Shown: positions 42,923-51,232, numbered from the stretch's first letter. The stretch: DNA of 64,000 bases from Sediminibacterium sp. UBA657 (GCA_002299885.1 DBOB01000021.1:37535-101534); one strand, 5' to 3'. Numbers and translations: made by a program. The notes: generated by a model not told the origin, from the sequence alone.

Positions 42923-45375
42923 TTAAATATGTTCCAGACAAACTGATGTGTAATTCTGAGTGGAAAATTTGAATATAATTCAACGATTGCCTCAGTTCTT
43001 AATGTTCTAGCCCTACCTACAGCCTGGATTAAATCTGATTCAATTAATCCTAGTTGAATTTCTCTTAGCTCACTATTATCATAGCAATTAAACATGAATC
43101 GGAATCCATTGTATTCAATCTCTTTAAATCCCATGGTTGTATCTGAGGTTTTAAAATTGACTCCAAGTACTTTGGCTAACAACAGATATTCAACATTGTT
43201 TCTATGCGGGGTTCCTACTACAACCAGACTTTCTCCTGCGAGTGTATTATATCCAGAGCAATTACCGAAATACATCTCTTTACTTGCGTTTGAAAATTGG
43301 TCAGTGAATGATTTAAAGGTAATAACCTTTTTATCGCCTACAGCATCACTAATTTGATTTACATATTTGCTGAGCCCCTTTCTTGAACAAGATCGGTTGG
43401 TGTATTGAATAATAGTTCCCTTCTGATCAACTTCTCCAATATCAAAAATCTCTATTCTGTCACCAAATAATAATTTGTAAATGTTTGTATTAATCGTTGC
43501 TGATAGTATTATGATATTTTTATCTTCCGGAAACTCTTTTTTGCTTACATAATGAATTAGATTTGGGTCAAATGCATCTTTTACAAGGAAAGATGAAGCA
43601 AAGAAACCAAAAACATTAGATTCTACTTTTGTATTTTCTGATAGCTTTTCAACTAATTCATCTAACTCAATCAAAATGGTTGGAGATGATATAAATTCAC
43701 CAGAATTCGCATTTTTTAGGATATTTATGACATTGGTTAAATCTTGTCTGTTTTTTTGAAGGGTTAGCTCAGCTACAAATAGATCTGAAATTTTAATTTG
43801 GTTGATTTGAATTAATGATCCAATTGGATCCTCATCAAATATCAAAGTATCATGCTTGAATTTTGTATGAACAGCTCTTGTATGAGTAGTTAAGACGGTT
43901 TCATCCGATTTTAGACATTTTTCAAGTTGATCCAGATAATCTTTGGCATATTTTAAATCCTCCTCACTGACCGTGTATTTGAATCTACCCGATACAATCT
44001 TATGAAGTACCGCAACTGCTTTTTGTTGTAGCCCCATTGAGTAATAATGATCGATTATCTTATTAATTCTTTCGTCATTGAATTTTATGGGATTAGGAGT
44101 TATTTGGTAGGAGACAGTCATTCTTTCAGCAACTTCTTGCTTCAATTTACTAGTTGGAAGGGCAATCGTAGCGTTATTCGTAGTTGTGAGTAATCTAGTC
44201 TTACCAATTGCTGTAGGAAGTTTAAATAGATGGATTTTCCCTTTTTGATCTGATTTTATAGCCTTTTCAAATTGATTTTTCAACTTTTCCTCTGCTTCTA
44301 CAAGTGGAATTCTGTGTATAGCCTCTAAGATTTGAATTTTACCTCTTTGATTTAATACCTCAGTTTCAAAATCATATATGTGTTTATCTTCATCATATTC
44401 TGAAAAAGTATTTATTGGTTGAGGAGGGTATGAAACAATACCTAGGTAAGGAAAGATATTAAAGTTATTTTCCGTGTAACAGGTTAAACCCGCTTCATTG
44501 AATTTAGTCATAGTCTCCTTCATTAACTTGCGACCACCTTCGAATTTCACTAAGTTGGTAGCAAGACCAAAGAGTCGATCATGAGACAGCCATTTTCCAT
44601 TTAGGAATTCATCTAAAATTCTTACTTTTTTCCTAGCCTCGTCCCAGTCAATTTTTAAAGGTTCTCTTCCCTCTGTATTTACACTATTATAATTTGGAGA
44701 ATTACCATCTTTCTTATTATTTCTATATTGATTATTCCCTTTTTCTCCAACCAACAAAAAACTACATCCTTTTAAGGGGGCTAATTTCCTAGTTCTACCT
44801 AGATCTTTGGTTATCAGCTCTAATGAAAGGTGTTCTGTAAGTTTTAAAGTATTGATAGGTTCTTGAGAGATAATTTCAGATTTTGTTCCAGCAAAAAAGA
44901 ATCCACCTTTGCGAAAGCACTTTGGATCAGCTTCTGGGAAAATAGTTTTTAACCCTTTCATAACTACCTCATAATGATTAGAATCAACAATACTATCATC
45001 CAATAGAAGCATCATTCTGAATTTTAATAATTTATCTGTTGAAGAAAAGGTATTGTACCATATTTGAGGAGTTATTGAGTAGTTCTCTAACCGTCTAATG
45101 ACTTCTTCTGGGTAGATAATAGTTTCCTCATTATCGAAGTCAAGTCCGATTACTGATTGTGATATCCAAGTATTATTTGATATACTGCCATTAAATATAC
45201 CGCCAGACCAAGTGTAGCCATAGGGTTGTTGTACAATTGATGCGATCTCATTCACGGTAATACCCGTGACTAGTTTCAAGTTATTATGGATAATACCTAT
45301 TGAATTATCCGACTTTAGCGGCTTTGATTTAAGCGGCGTTGGGTTGATTGTGATTTGATACGTTCTCTTTTCCAT
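42904..45375 (-). CDS. Primase-helicase-like replication protein of an integrative element
   Basis: An 823-residue protein (start ATG 45375; the frame is open to ATG 45423). The N-terminal third resembles an archaeo-eukaryotic-type primase: VIGLDFDNEE with the D-x-D pair (Asp79, Asp81), KFRMMLLLDD, and DPKCFRKGGFFFAGT. The C-terminal half is a superfamily 2 helicase: Walker A LPTAIGKTRLL (387-393), DEDP (514-517), motif III SAT (625-627) and motif VI QAVGRARTLR (784-793). Primase-helicase fusions start replication of plasmids, satellites and integrative elements. It is divergent from the ribbon-helix-helix genes, with shared inverted operator-like sites between them. The AEP assignment is tentative; the helicase part is firm. 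Confidence 0.72.
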   Translation of the reverse strand: MEKRTYQITINPTPLKSKPLKSDNSIGIIHNNLKLVTGITVNEIASIVQQPYGYTWSGGIFNGSISNNTWISQSVIGLDFDNEETIIYPEEVIRRLENYSITPQIWYNTFSSTDKLLKFRMMLLLDDSIVDSNHYEVVMKGLKTIFPEADPKCFRKGGFFFAGTKSEIISQEPINTLKLTEHLSLELITKDLGRTRKLAPLKGCSFLLVGEKGNNQYRNNKKDGNSPNYNSVNTEGREPLKIDWDEARKKVRILDEFLNGKWLSHDRLFGLATNLVKFEGGRKLMKETMTKFNEAGLTCYTENNFNIFPYLGIVSYPPQPINTFSEYDEDKHIYDFETEVLNQRGKIQILEAIHRIPLVEAEEKLKNQFEKAIKSDQKGKIHLFKLPTAIGKTRLLTTTNNATIALPTSKLKQEVAERMTVSYQITPNPIKFNDERINKIIDHYYSMGLQQKAVAVLHKIVSGRFKYTVSEEDLKYAKDYLDQLEKCLKSDETVLTTHTRAVHTKFKHDTLIFDEDPIGSLIQINQIKISDLFVAELTLQKNRQDLTNVINILKNANSGEFISSPTILIELDELVEKLSENTKVESNVFGFFASSFLVKDAFDPNLIHYVSKKEFPEDKNIIILSATINTNIYKLLFGDRIEIFDIGEVDQKGTIIQYTNRSCSRKGLSKYVNQISDAVGDKKVITFKSFTDQFSNASKEMYFGNCSGYNTLAGESLVVVGTPHRNNVEYLLLAKVLGVNFKTSDTTMGFKEIEYNGFRFMFNCYDNSELREIQLGLIESDLIQAVGRARTLRTEAIVELYSNFPLRITHQFVWNIFNKKEDK

Positions 45376-45382
45376 ATTTTCT

Positions 45383-45463
45383 TTTATAAATAAATATGTA
45401 GGACTTTTTAAAAAGTATTCCAAAGCAGAAACATTTTCAATTTTCTTGATATTTATAAATAAA
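45383..45463. promoter_or_regulatory. Divergent control region with duplicated TTTATAAATAAA sites
   Basis: TTTATAAATAAA occurs at 45383-45394, right before the primase-helicase start, and again at 45452-45463, right before the ribbon-helix-helix gene. Between them is a 14-bp palindrome, ACTTTTTAAAAAGT (45403-45416). Paired sites next to both divergent starts suggest autoregulation by the ribbon-helix-helix protein; inference only. Confidence 0.45.
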
Positions 45464-45467
45464 CAAC

Positions 45468-45659
45468 ATGGATATGAATAAGGTAAAACCGAAAAGAACA
45501 GAGTTTATAAGATTGCGTCTAACACCACAGGAACGTCAAATTATTGAACAAATTAATGCTTCAGACTATACTAACGTCTCTGAGCATGTACGTAGATCTC
45601 TGCATTTCTATGCAGCAAATAATTTTCCAGCTCTAGTTGCTTTCAAATCTTTGAAATAA
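45468..45659 (+). CDS. Ribbon-helix-helix DNA-binding protein (MobC/CopG-like)
   Basis: A 63-residue basic protein. FIRLRLTPQERQIIEQI followed by NVSEHVRRSLHFYA is the beta-strand, helix, helix pattern of CopG/MobC-type ribbon-helix-helix proteins (RLTP and S-E-x-x-R motifs). Such proteins bind operators or the transfer origin of mobilizable elements. No relaxase is encoded in the window, so either it helps in mobilization by another element or it represses the divergent replication gene. The start is ATG 45468 or 45474. It is followed after one base by another small protein of similar design. Confidence 0.7.
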   Translation: MDMNKVKPKRTEFIRLRLTPQERQIIEQINASDYTNVSEHVRRSLHFYAANNFPALVAFKSLK

Positions 45660-45660
45660 T

Positions 45661-45825
45661 ATGAAAGAGGAACTTTTAGAGAGATTTATAAGGGTAAGAG
45701 TAACAAATGACGATCGAGAATTTATTGAGCAGCACATATTACAGACCGGAATTTCAATTTCAGATTTATTTAGAGATTTGATTAAAGAATTAAAACGATC
45801 AACTAGAATAATGAAAAAGGAGTAG
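45661..45825 (+). CDS. Small second ribbon-helix-helix-like protein
   Basis: A 54-residue ORF beginning MKEELLERFIRVRVTNDDRE, then FIEQHILQTGISISDLFRDL, ending MKKE. The FIRVRVTNDDREFIEQ strand-helix and the ISISDLFRDL second helix parallel the RLRLTPQERQIIEQ and NVSEHVRRSL parts of its upstream neighbour, so it looks like a diverged tandem copy. It starts one base after the previous stop, so the two are probably co-transcribed. Function is inferred from this similarity only. Confidence 0.6.
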   Translation: MKEELLERFIRVRVTNDDREFIEQHILQTGISISDLFRDLIKELKRSTRIMKKE

Positions 45826-45878
45826 GGTTGGGATACATTCTTAAACTTGAAATTTTGCTTAGAATTTGGCGAAAATTA

Positions 45879-45945
45879 GGGTAGCCCGATTGGGGGTATG
45901 GAGCCATGGCCTAGTGGAGAGGGGATACTTGTAGGCCGGGGGGGG
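45879..45945 (+). other. G-rich tract with four G-runs
   Basis: In an otherwise AT-rich element this stretch holds G-runs at 45879-45881 (3), 45892-45896 (5), 45921-45924 (4) and 45938-45945 (8), with a GGAGCCATGGCC inverted motif between the middle ones. It could fold as a G-quadruplex or be part of a transfer or replication origin. The 264 bases from 45826 to 46089 hold no gene. Confidence 0.4.
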
Positions 45946-46021
45946 CGTAAAATTGATGGTTGATATGAAGCATAATTAATTGAAATAGAAAGAGTTAAAT
46001 AAAATCATAAAAATAATAAAA

Positions 46022-46047
46022 AAAGTGGGCCTAAAAATTTGGAAAAC
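46022..46047 (+). promoter_or_regulatory. Shared bipartite motif, copy 1 (AAAGTGGGCCTAA plus GGAAAAC)
   Basis: AAAGTGGGCCTAA at 46022-46034 and GGAAAAC at 46041-46047. The same two blocks, with the same 19-base offset, occur at 46745-46770 in front of the excisionase-like gene. The element overlaps the -33 region of the promoter at 46038-46069, so it is likely an operator or activator site. Confidence 0.55.
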
Positions 46048-46069
46048 AAATAAAACTTTACTATCTTTG
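46038..46069 (+). promoter_or_regulatory. Bacteroidota-type promoter
   Basis: TTTG at 46038-46041 and TATCTTTG (TAnnTTTG consensus) at 46062-46069, 20 bases apart, as expected for the primary sigma factor of Bacteroidota. It lies 20 bases before ATG 46090 and argues against the upstream in-frame TTG 46072 as a start. Confidence 0.65.
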
Positions 46070-46089
46070 TATTGCAAAACGAAATAATA

Positions 46090-46728
46090 ATGAATCACCT
46101 ATTTGATTTAGTGACCGCAGGAACTTTTTCGGCTTCATTAAAAGCATTTTTTTTCTTTTTTTCTTTCCCGGGTATAACTGATAAAGAGAAAAAAGAAATT
46201 GATTTAAAGGTTGAACAAAACATGTCAAAATTTAATAATACATATAATCAGAGTATTGTTCGCAATACATTAAAATGGCTAGAATATGATAATTTTAGCC
46301 GTGAATTAAAGCGAGATTTTGAAGGACAATATTACATTAATGAATTAATTGGATTGAAAAGATCATACCTTAATTTTTATCAAATTTATTTGAATGAAAT
46401 TTCAAAAGCAGATAAAAGATTAAATCAAGTAGCTGACCTTGTAGCAAAAAATGATGAATACATTTTACAGATTGCTCGATTTAGAATGATTGTTGATCCT
46501 CAAATTCAACTAAGTCAAAATATTCACAAACAAACAAAAATTTTATACATGAAAGTTAAGGGTTATTGGTTAAATGATGAAGGTGTGAAGGAGCGTAAAT
46601 TTTTCAAATCTCTTGGGAGATTTGATTTGTATACTAATGGGGTAAAAGACAAAAATGCAATAATTGATGGACGAAAGAAAATCAGAGAAGCAATGATAGT
46701 TGAATATTCTAACACTTATTCGAAATAA
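46090..46728 (+). CDS. Hypothetical protein of the integrative element
   Basis: A 212-residue protein I do not recognise. The N-terminus has a hydrophobic, phenylalanine-rich stretch (AFFFFFSFPG, about residues 20-29); the rest is charged and mostly helical, with IHKQTKILYMKVKGYWLND and RKFFKSLGRFDLYTNGVKD near the end. It has its own TAnnTTTG promoter and shares the GTGGGCCTAA motif with the next gene. The start ATG 46090 is chosen because the upstream TTG would overlap the transcription start. Position suggests a regulator or accessory factor of the element; nothing more can be said. Confidence 0.6.
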   Translation: MNHLFDLVTAGTFSASLKAFFFFFSFPGITDKEKKEIDLKVEQNMSKFNNTYNQSIVRNTLKWLEYDNFSRELKRDFEGQYYINELIGLKRSYLNFYQIYLNEISKADKRLNQVADLVAKNDEYILQIARFRMIVDPQIQLSQNIHKQTKILYMKVKGYWLNDEGVKERKFFKSLGRFDLYTNGVKDKNAIIDGRKKIREAMIVEYSNTYSK

Positions 46729-46744
46729 AAAAAATTTGCTCATT

Positions 46745-46770
46745 AAAGTGGGCCTAATAAAAAGGAAAAC
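46745..46770 (+). promoter_or_regulatory. Shared bipartite motif, copy 2
   Basis: AAAGTGGGCCTAA (46745-46757) and GGAAAAC (46764-46770), the same arrangement and spacing as at 46022-46047. It ends 15 bases before the excisionase-like gene. No clear TAnnTTTG box is seen here. Confidence 0.55.
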
Positions 46771-46785
46771 TAAAATTGTAAAAAC

Positions 46786-47067
46786 ATGGAGACAAACACA
46801 ATTAAAGTAGTAACAGTCCCTGTAGGGGATTTGATCAGTATGATTTCAAATGCTGTGAATTCAGAAATTGAAAAACTAGTCAATAATCCAAGACTAGGCG
46901 AAGGTTTTAAAGATGAAGTATTAGATAGAAAGCAAGCAGCTCAACTACTAAAGTTGAGCGAACAAACTTTGACTAAGTTATTCTTGGAAGGAAGAGTAGT
47001 TGGCCAAAAAAGTGGGTCGCAATATCGATTTCTAAAGTCATCAATCGTAAAATATCTGAGTACGTAA
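46786..47067 (+). CDS. Excisionase-like helix-turn-helix DNA-binding protein
   Basis: A 93-residue protein. The C-terminal half EVLDRKQAAQLLKLSEQTLT, then LFLEGRVVGQKSGSQYRFLK and SIVKYL, is an AlpA/Xis-type (HTH_17, MerR-like) domain that recognises DNA and is often paired with tyrosine recombinases to control excision. The N-terminal half is a short helical extension. It lies in the same direction about 1.1 kb before the integrase gene and has the bipartite GTGGGCCTAA/GGAAAAC motif in front. Excision control is inference from family and context. Confidence 0.72.
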   Translation: METNTIKVVTVPVGDLISMISNAVNSEIEKLVNNPRLGEGFKDEVLDRKQAAQLLKLSEQTLTKLFLEGRVVGQKSGSQYRFLKSSIVKYLST

Positions 47068-47120
47068 AATAATTAATTAAACAAAACTCGTAGCGGCGAG
47101 TAATCCGTTATTTAGTAATT

Positions 47121-47420
47121 ATGAAAAATAAAAATCAACGAGAGTTAAACAAAGAACAGATTCATGTATTAATGGATTTGCCATTTGAGTATTTTAAAGC
47201 TAGAGCCCATGAAGAAAAAGTTAAATGGGATTTAGAGTTAAGTTTTATTGTAGATGGATATGAAAAGGGAGGTAGAAAAATCTTCGGATTAAATTTAAAT
47301 GACCTATGTTTCCCAATTTATGATTTGCAAGAACCTAAGCATGGATTTTTAAACAACTTCATTAGTTGGTATATGCTGACAAATGACAATAAATCAAATA
47401 ATAACAATTTAAACCAATAG
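47121..47420 (+). CDS. Hypothetical small protein
   Basis: A 99-residue protein with no recognised domain. It is acidic to neutral with an aromatic-rich middle (GRKIFGLNLNDLCFPIYD, then NNFISWYMLT) and an asparagine-rich tail. No signal peptide or membrane helix. It is followed after four bases by another small unknown gene, so they are probably co-transcribed as cargo between the excisionase-like gene and the integrase. Confidence 0.55.
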   Translation: MKNKNQRELNKEQIHVLMDLPFEYFKARAHEEKVKWDLELSFIVDGYEKGGRKIFGLNLNDLCFPIYDLQEPKHGFLNNFISWYMLTNDNKSNNNNLNQ

Positions 47421-47424
47421 TAAA

Positions 47425-47715
47425 ATGAACAAAAAAGAAATCCTCAATTTAGTAAGTGAAAAGGAAGGTAAGTACTTAGATCTTGTTTGGTATGCTCGAT
47501 CATACAAAAATCTTAAAGTAGATGGGGTGGTGGAAAACAGGACTAGAATAGAAAAATCACACCCTAATGAAACTGTAAATTTAAATGATTCTGATAGCTC
47601 TTATTGGCACCATGGGTTTAATAGTGGAATGCTTGCAGCTTTACGATTCATTATAGATTTAGATGAAGAAGGGATAGAGTCTGCAGAAGAGAACTTTCCA
47701 TCTCTGGATACATAG
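47425..47715 (+). CDS. Hypothetical small protein
   Basis: A 96-residue acidic protein with no recognised family. Visible parts are an N-terminal helix (KKEILNLVSEKEGKYL), a histidine/aromatic patch SSYWHHGFNSGMLAALRF and an acidic C-terminus (DLDEEGIESAEENFP). It starts four bases after the preceding unknown gene. Context places it in the integrative element's accessory block. Confidence 0.55.
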   Translation: MNKKEILNLVSEKEGKYLDLVWYARSYKNLKVDGVVENRTRIEKSHPNETVNLNDSDSSYWHHGFNSGMLAALRFIIDLDEEGIESAEENFPSLDT

Positions 47716-47750
47716 AATGTGAAATTATTAATTCATAAAAATATCCAAAC

Positions 47751-47915
47751 ATGAAAAAAGCAGTTTTAAAAACAGAATCAGGGATTGAAAAATTCCATTA
47801 CGAAGTAGAAGTATTCATAAGCACTTTTGGTGCTTATGAATCATACTCGCATTCAGAGGAATTTGCAGATGAAAATTTGCAGAAAGCTAAATTTCAAGCA
47901 TTAAAAAGAGCGTAA
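47751..47915 (+). CDS. Small hypothetical protein, possibly first half of a split gene
   Basis: A 54-residue ORF from ATG 47751, beginning MKKAVLKTESGIEKFHYEVE and ending KFQALKRA. No family recognised. Directly after the stop a second open frame (TAA-free from 47891 to 48148) continues in another phase with no start codon near its beginning, so the two may be pieces of one frameshifted gene or a translational frameshift pair. Confidence 0.45.
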   Translation: MKKAVLKTESGIEKFHYEVEVFISTFGAYESYSHSEEFADENLQKAKFQALKRA

Positions 47916-47983
47916 GAGTTAGAGTTGATCTTGAAACAACAAGGAAAGTTTTTTTACCTTTTGCCCCTCCTGATGAATTTATT

Positions 47984-48148
47984 ATGGGGAAAAATGCCTG
48001 CTATTCAATTTCGGTTTCATTAATCCAGGAGTTTGATAATGAGGATATTGAAATACAGGCTATTGAAGGTAAAGATCTATTTACAACAGAAGAAGCTTTA
48101 CTCTTTGAGTCTGAAATATTTGATCAATTGGCAATCAGTCAAAATTAA
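47984..48148 (+). CDS. Small hypothetical protein, possibly second half of a split gene
   Basis: A 54-residue ORF if begun at ATG 47984 (MGKNACYSISVSLIQEF), ending FDQLAISQN 12 bases before the integrase. The frame is open back to 47891, and the extra upstream codons read VRVDLETTRKVFLPFAPPDE, which looks like real protein but lacks an ATG, GTG or TTG start. Hence a broken or frameshifted gene together with 47751-47915 is possible. Confidence 0.4.
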   Translation: MGKNACYSISVSLIQEFDNEDIEIQAIEGKDLFTTEEALLFESEIFDQLAISQN

Positions 48149-48160
48149 ATTTTTACAAAA

Positions 48161-49450
48161 ATGGGAGTTTCGTTTTCCTTAGCGCGGCCAAAGCAGAAAG
48201 TAAGTAGTATTCGCGTAAAAATTTCAGTAAGCGGGGTAAGTATCTTTTTGTACACTGGAAGAAGTATTGAAACAGACCACTGGGATAAAAAGAAGTGTTT
48301 TGTGAAATCTTATGTAGGTAAGTCCACAACAACACTTCTTATCCAAAGATTGAAGGAGCTTGAAATAGATATCTTGACTTTATTGGATAGATATAAAAAC
48401 GGCAAACCGAAATTGAGCTTTGTTGATTTACAATCAAAATTAGCAGCTCTAGTAGAACGGCCGGATATTAAAAAAACAACTTCTGGGTTAGCAAATAATG
48501 CTTCAAAGGAAACATTAATTGGATTTATGGAACTATTCATTCAAGATTGTGAATCAGGGGTTAGATTGTCACCAAAGCGTCAGAAATTAAAGCCGTCTTC
48601 AATAGGTTCTTATAAAACTACAAAAGGTTATTTAATGAAATTTCAATCGCACACAAAAAAGGTATTAACACTTAAGGATTTTTCACAAAATGATATTGAT
48701 AAGTTTAGCGACTTCCTAATTATCGATGAGGAGTTCGCTATGAATACTCATGCAAAAGCCATGATGGATCTTTTACAGATTATTAAGTATGCGGTTAAAC
48801 TAAAGAAAATCCCGGCGGCTAAAATGATCGAACTTGAATTCGATACCAGACGCGAAGAGACTGATAGCATATACCTTACCGAAAGCGAAATATTGCAATT
48901 GTTGGAGATTAAGGACTTTGACGATCCAATCCATGAGCAAGTAAGGGATGTTTTTGTGGTGGGCTGTTTTACAGGCATGCGATTTAGTGATTACAGTACA
49001 ATTGATACAAATGCAATAAGAAATAATCGACTTGAATTCATTCAAAAGAAAACGGGAGGTAAGGTAACCATTCCGATTCATCCGGTCGTAAATACAATTT
49101 TAAAAAAATATAATAATGAGTTGCCAAAAGTTCCTAGAAACAATGAATTTAATAGAATTATTAAAATTGTTGGAGAGAAATTGCCTTGTCTTCATGTTCC
49201 ATTTACTAGACAAGTAACTTATGGTCGTGAGTTAAAAGAGATTATTGCAATGAAGTATTCTATGATCTCGACTCATACGAGCCGTCGTTCGGCCCTAAGT
49301 AACGAATATCTTAAAGGTACAGATCCTTTAATTATAATGTCAATGAGTGGCCATAAGTCACATAAGTCATTTATGCGTTATATAAAGGTGTCTGGAGATC
49401 AGTTTGCGGATAAGTTAGAAAAGATTTGGGAGGAGAGAAGAGCTAAGTAA
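48161..49450 (+). CDS. Tyrosine recombinase / integrase
   Basis: A 429-residue site-specific recombinase of the Bacteroidota type. An N-terminal Arm-binding region (residues 1-95), a SAM-like core-binding domain (about 110-215), then the catalytic domain. Catalytic residues are visible: Arg in CFTGMRFSDYSTI, His-x-x-Arg in ISTHTSRRSALSN, His in MSMSGHKSHKSF and the Tyr in FMRYIKVSG. It would integrate and excise the element that carries the primase-helicase. It stands near the right edge of the accessory region, as integrases usually do beside their attachment site. Confidence 0.9.
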   Translation: MGVSFSLARPKQKVSSIRVKISVSGVSIFLYTGRSIETDHWDKKKCFVKSYVGKSTTTLLIQRLKELEIDILTLLDRYKNGKPKLSFVDLQSKLAALVERPDIKKTTSGLANNASKETLIGFMELFIQDCESGVRLSPKRQKLKPSSIGSYKTTKGYLMKFQSHTKKVLTLKDFSQNDIDKFSDFLIIDEEFAMNTHAKAMMDLLQIIKYAVKLKKIPAAKMIELEFDTRREETDSIYLTESEILQLLEIKDFDDPIHEQVRDVFVVGCFTGMRFSDYSTIDTNAIRNNRLEFIQKKTGGKVTIPIHPVVNTILKKYNNELPKVPRNNEFNRIIKIVGEKLPCLHVPFTRQVTYGRELKEIIAMKYSMISTHTSRRSALSNEYLKGTDPLIIMSMSGHKSHKSFMRYIKVSGDQFADKLEKIWEERRAK

Positions 49451-49463
49451 ATTATTTTTTTAA

Positions 49464-49976
49464 ATGGAGCAGTTACAGAGATTAAACCAATTTCGTTTAG
49501 ATGCTGATTCAAATTATCAGGAGCTTGAACGAATCAGGGAACGGCACATGAATTCGCTAAGCAGAGTATATTCAAAAATGGATGATTATCATAATATCAT
49601 ATCCGCAATCAGAGCAGAAATACTATTAATTCTTGCCAATAATGAAGCGTCTATAGAAGTTGAAGCATTAACTATATTCAATTCGCATGATGATCAAGTT
49701 TTATTTACCAAAATTGATATTACAGGATTTCCATCCATTTATAAATTATTTTCTGGTATTGATTATGCCTTGTATAATGTTTCAAGGGACGAATTGATGA
49801 ACGATTTTGTTTTGCAGGGTAGATTGAAAGAATTAGCTATTGAGTGGCTCAGAAACCGCGAAGAATGGTCTGGTATGTTCGATCAACCTTTTAGGAATGC
49901 AGAGCAAGTTATGGAGCGCTTTGTGAATGATGAGGCTGTCTTTCATTTCTTCAAAAGAAGGCCGATAATGTTGTGA
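49464..49976 (+). CDS. Hypothetical protein downstream of the integrase
   Basis: A 170-residue charged, mainly helical protein, probably with an N-terminal coiled segment (QLQRLNQFRLDADSNYQELE and following). No known motif; no signal peptide. It starts 13 bases after the integrase stop and is likely co-transcribed with it. It is the last gene before the fucose genes, so it marks the right end of the accessory block. Confidence 0.6.
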   Translation: MEQLQRLNQFRLDADSNYQELERIRERHMNSLSRVYSKMDDYHNIISAIRAEILLILANNEASIEVEALTIFNSHDDQVLFTKIDITGFPSIYKLFSGIDYALYNVSRDELMNDFVLQGRLKELAIEWLRNREEWSGMFDQPFRNAEQVMERFVNDEAVFHFFKRRPIML

Positions 49977-50038
49977 TAGTAATAGACATTTTGGTCCAAA
50001 AAGGGTTGAAATTTGATTGAATTGTAATCATCATATTT

Positions 50039-50081
50039 TTTAAAATTCTATATAATATTTATCCTAGACTAGAATTTTAAA
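50039..50081. repeat. Inverted repeat before gmd, possible attachment-site or hairpin
   Basis: TTAAAATTCTA-type arms (50039-50050 and 50070-50081) pair perfectly over 12 bases around a 19-base AT-rich spacer. It is the only clear symmetric element between the integrase side genes and gmd, so it may be part of the attachment site or a leader hairpin of gmd. No matching copy was found at the left end. Confidence 0.45.
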
Positions 50082-50109
50082 CCTAAATTTGACCTCAATC
50101 AAGCAAGCA

Positions 50110-51219
50110 ATGAAAAAAGCCTTAATAACTGGTATTACAGGTCAAGATGGGGCATATTTAGCAGAATTTTTACTTAATAAGGGCTATGAAGTGCATGGCA
50201 TTAAGCGAAGATCCTCTTTGTTTAATACTCAAAGAATTGACCATATTTATGAGGATCCACATATTCCAGACAGACATCTTCATTTGCATTATGGTGACTT
50301 ATCGGACAGTACAAACTTAATTAGAATTATTCAAGAAGTACAACCCGATGAAATTTACAACTTAGGTGCAATGAGTCATGTGCAAGTAAGTTTCGAAGAA
50401 CCTGAATATACAGCCAATGTGGATGGTGTTGGCACATTAAGAATATTGGAAGCAATCCGCTTATTAGGTTTAACGCAAAAAACAAAATTCTATCAAGCAT
50501 CTACTTCTGAGCTATATGGATTAGTGCAAGCAGTTCCACAATCTGAAACTACACCTTTCTATCCTCGTTCTCCCTATGGTGTTGCTAAATTATACGCCTA
50601 CTGGATTACAGTAAACTATCGTGAAGCCTACAATATGTATGCTTGCAATGGTATTTTATTTAATCATGAATCACCTCAACGTGGTGAAACATTTTTAACA
50701 CGTAAGGTAACTCGTGCAGCTGCACGTATTGCATTGGGTTTAGATACTTGTTTATACTTAGGTAACTTAAACGCACAAAGAGACTGGGGTCATGCTAAGG
50801 ATTATATCGAGGGCATGTATCTAATGCTACAACAAGAAAAGCCAGAAGATTTTGTATTGGCTACTGGAATAACCACTACCATTCGTGAATTTGTTAAAAT
50901 GGTGTTTGCTGAATTAGGCATTGAGCTTGGTTTTAAAGGAAATGACGATAAGGAAGAAGGATATGTTATTAAGAATACAGGGAACTACAATTTAAAAGAA
51001 GGTCAAGTAGTTATTAAAGTAGATCCAAAGTACTACCGTCCTACCGAAGTTGATTTGTTGATTGGTGATCCTACTAAAGCCATGACTAAACTAGGATGGA
51101 AACCTAAATATGATTTAACTTCTTTAGTGAAAGAAATGGTAGCAAGTGACCTTGAAATATTCAAGAAAGAGTTACTACTTAAAGAGAATGGCTATACAAT
51201 TACCAAAGAAAGCGAATAG
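50110..51219 (+). CDS. gmd: GDP-mannose 4,6-dehydratase
   Basis: A 369-residue extended SDR. The N-terminal NADP motif is [18 protein letters not shown], then [20 protein letters not shown], catalytic [10 protein letters not shown] and [10 protein letters not shown], and [18 protein letters not shown] with [17 protein letters not shown], all diagnostic for GMD. It converts GDP-mannose to GDP-4-keto-6-deoxymannose, the first step to GDP-L-fucose. The frame is open from TTG 50089, but conserved sequence starts at ATG 50110. It is paired with fcl, 13 bases downstream. Confidence 0.95.
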   Translation: MKKALITGITGQDGAYLAEFLLNKGYEVHGIKRRSSLFNTQRIDHIYEDPHIPDRHLHLHYGDLSDSTNLIRIIQEVQPDEIYNLGAMSHVQVSFEEPEYTANVDGVGTLRILEAIRLLGLTQKTKFYQASTSELYGLVQAVPQSETTPFYPRSPYGVAKLYAYWITVNYREAYNMYACNGILFNHESPQRGETFLTRKVTRAAARIALGLDTCLYLGNLNAQRDWGHAKDYIEGMYLMLQQEKPEDFVLATGITTTIREFVKMVFAELGIELGFKGNDDKEEGYVIKNTGNYNLKEGQVVIKVDPKYYRPTEVDLLIGDPTKAMTKLGWKPKYDLTSLVKEMVASDLEIFKKELLLKENGYTITKESE

Positions 51220-51232
51220 CTTAAATTTTACA

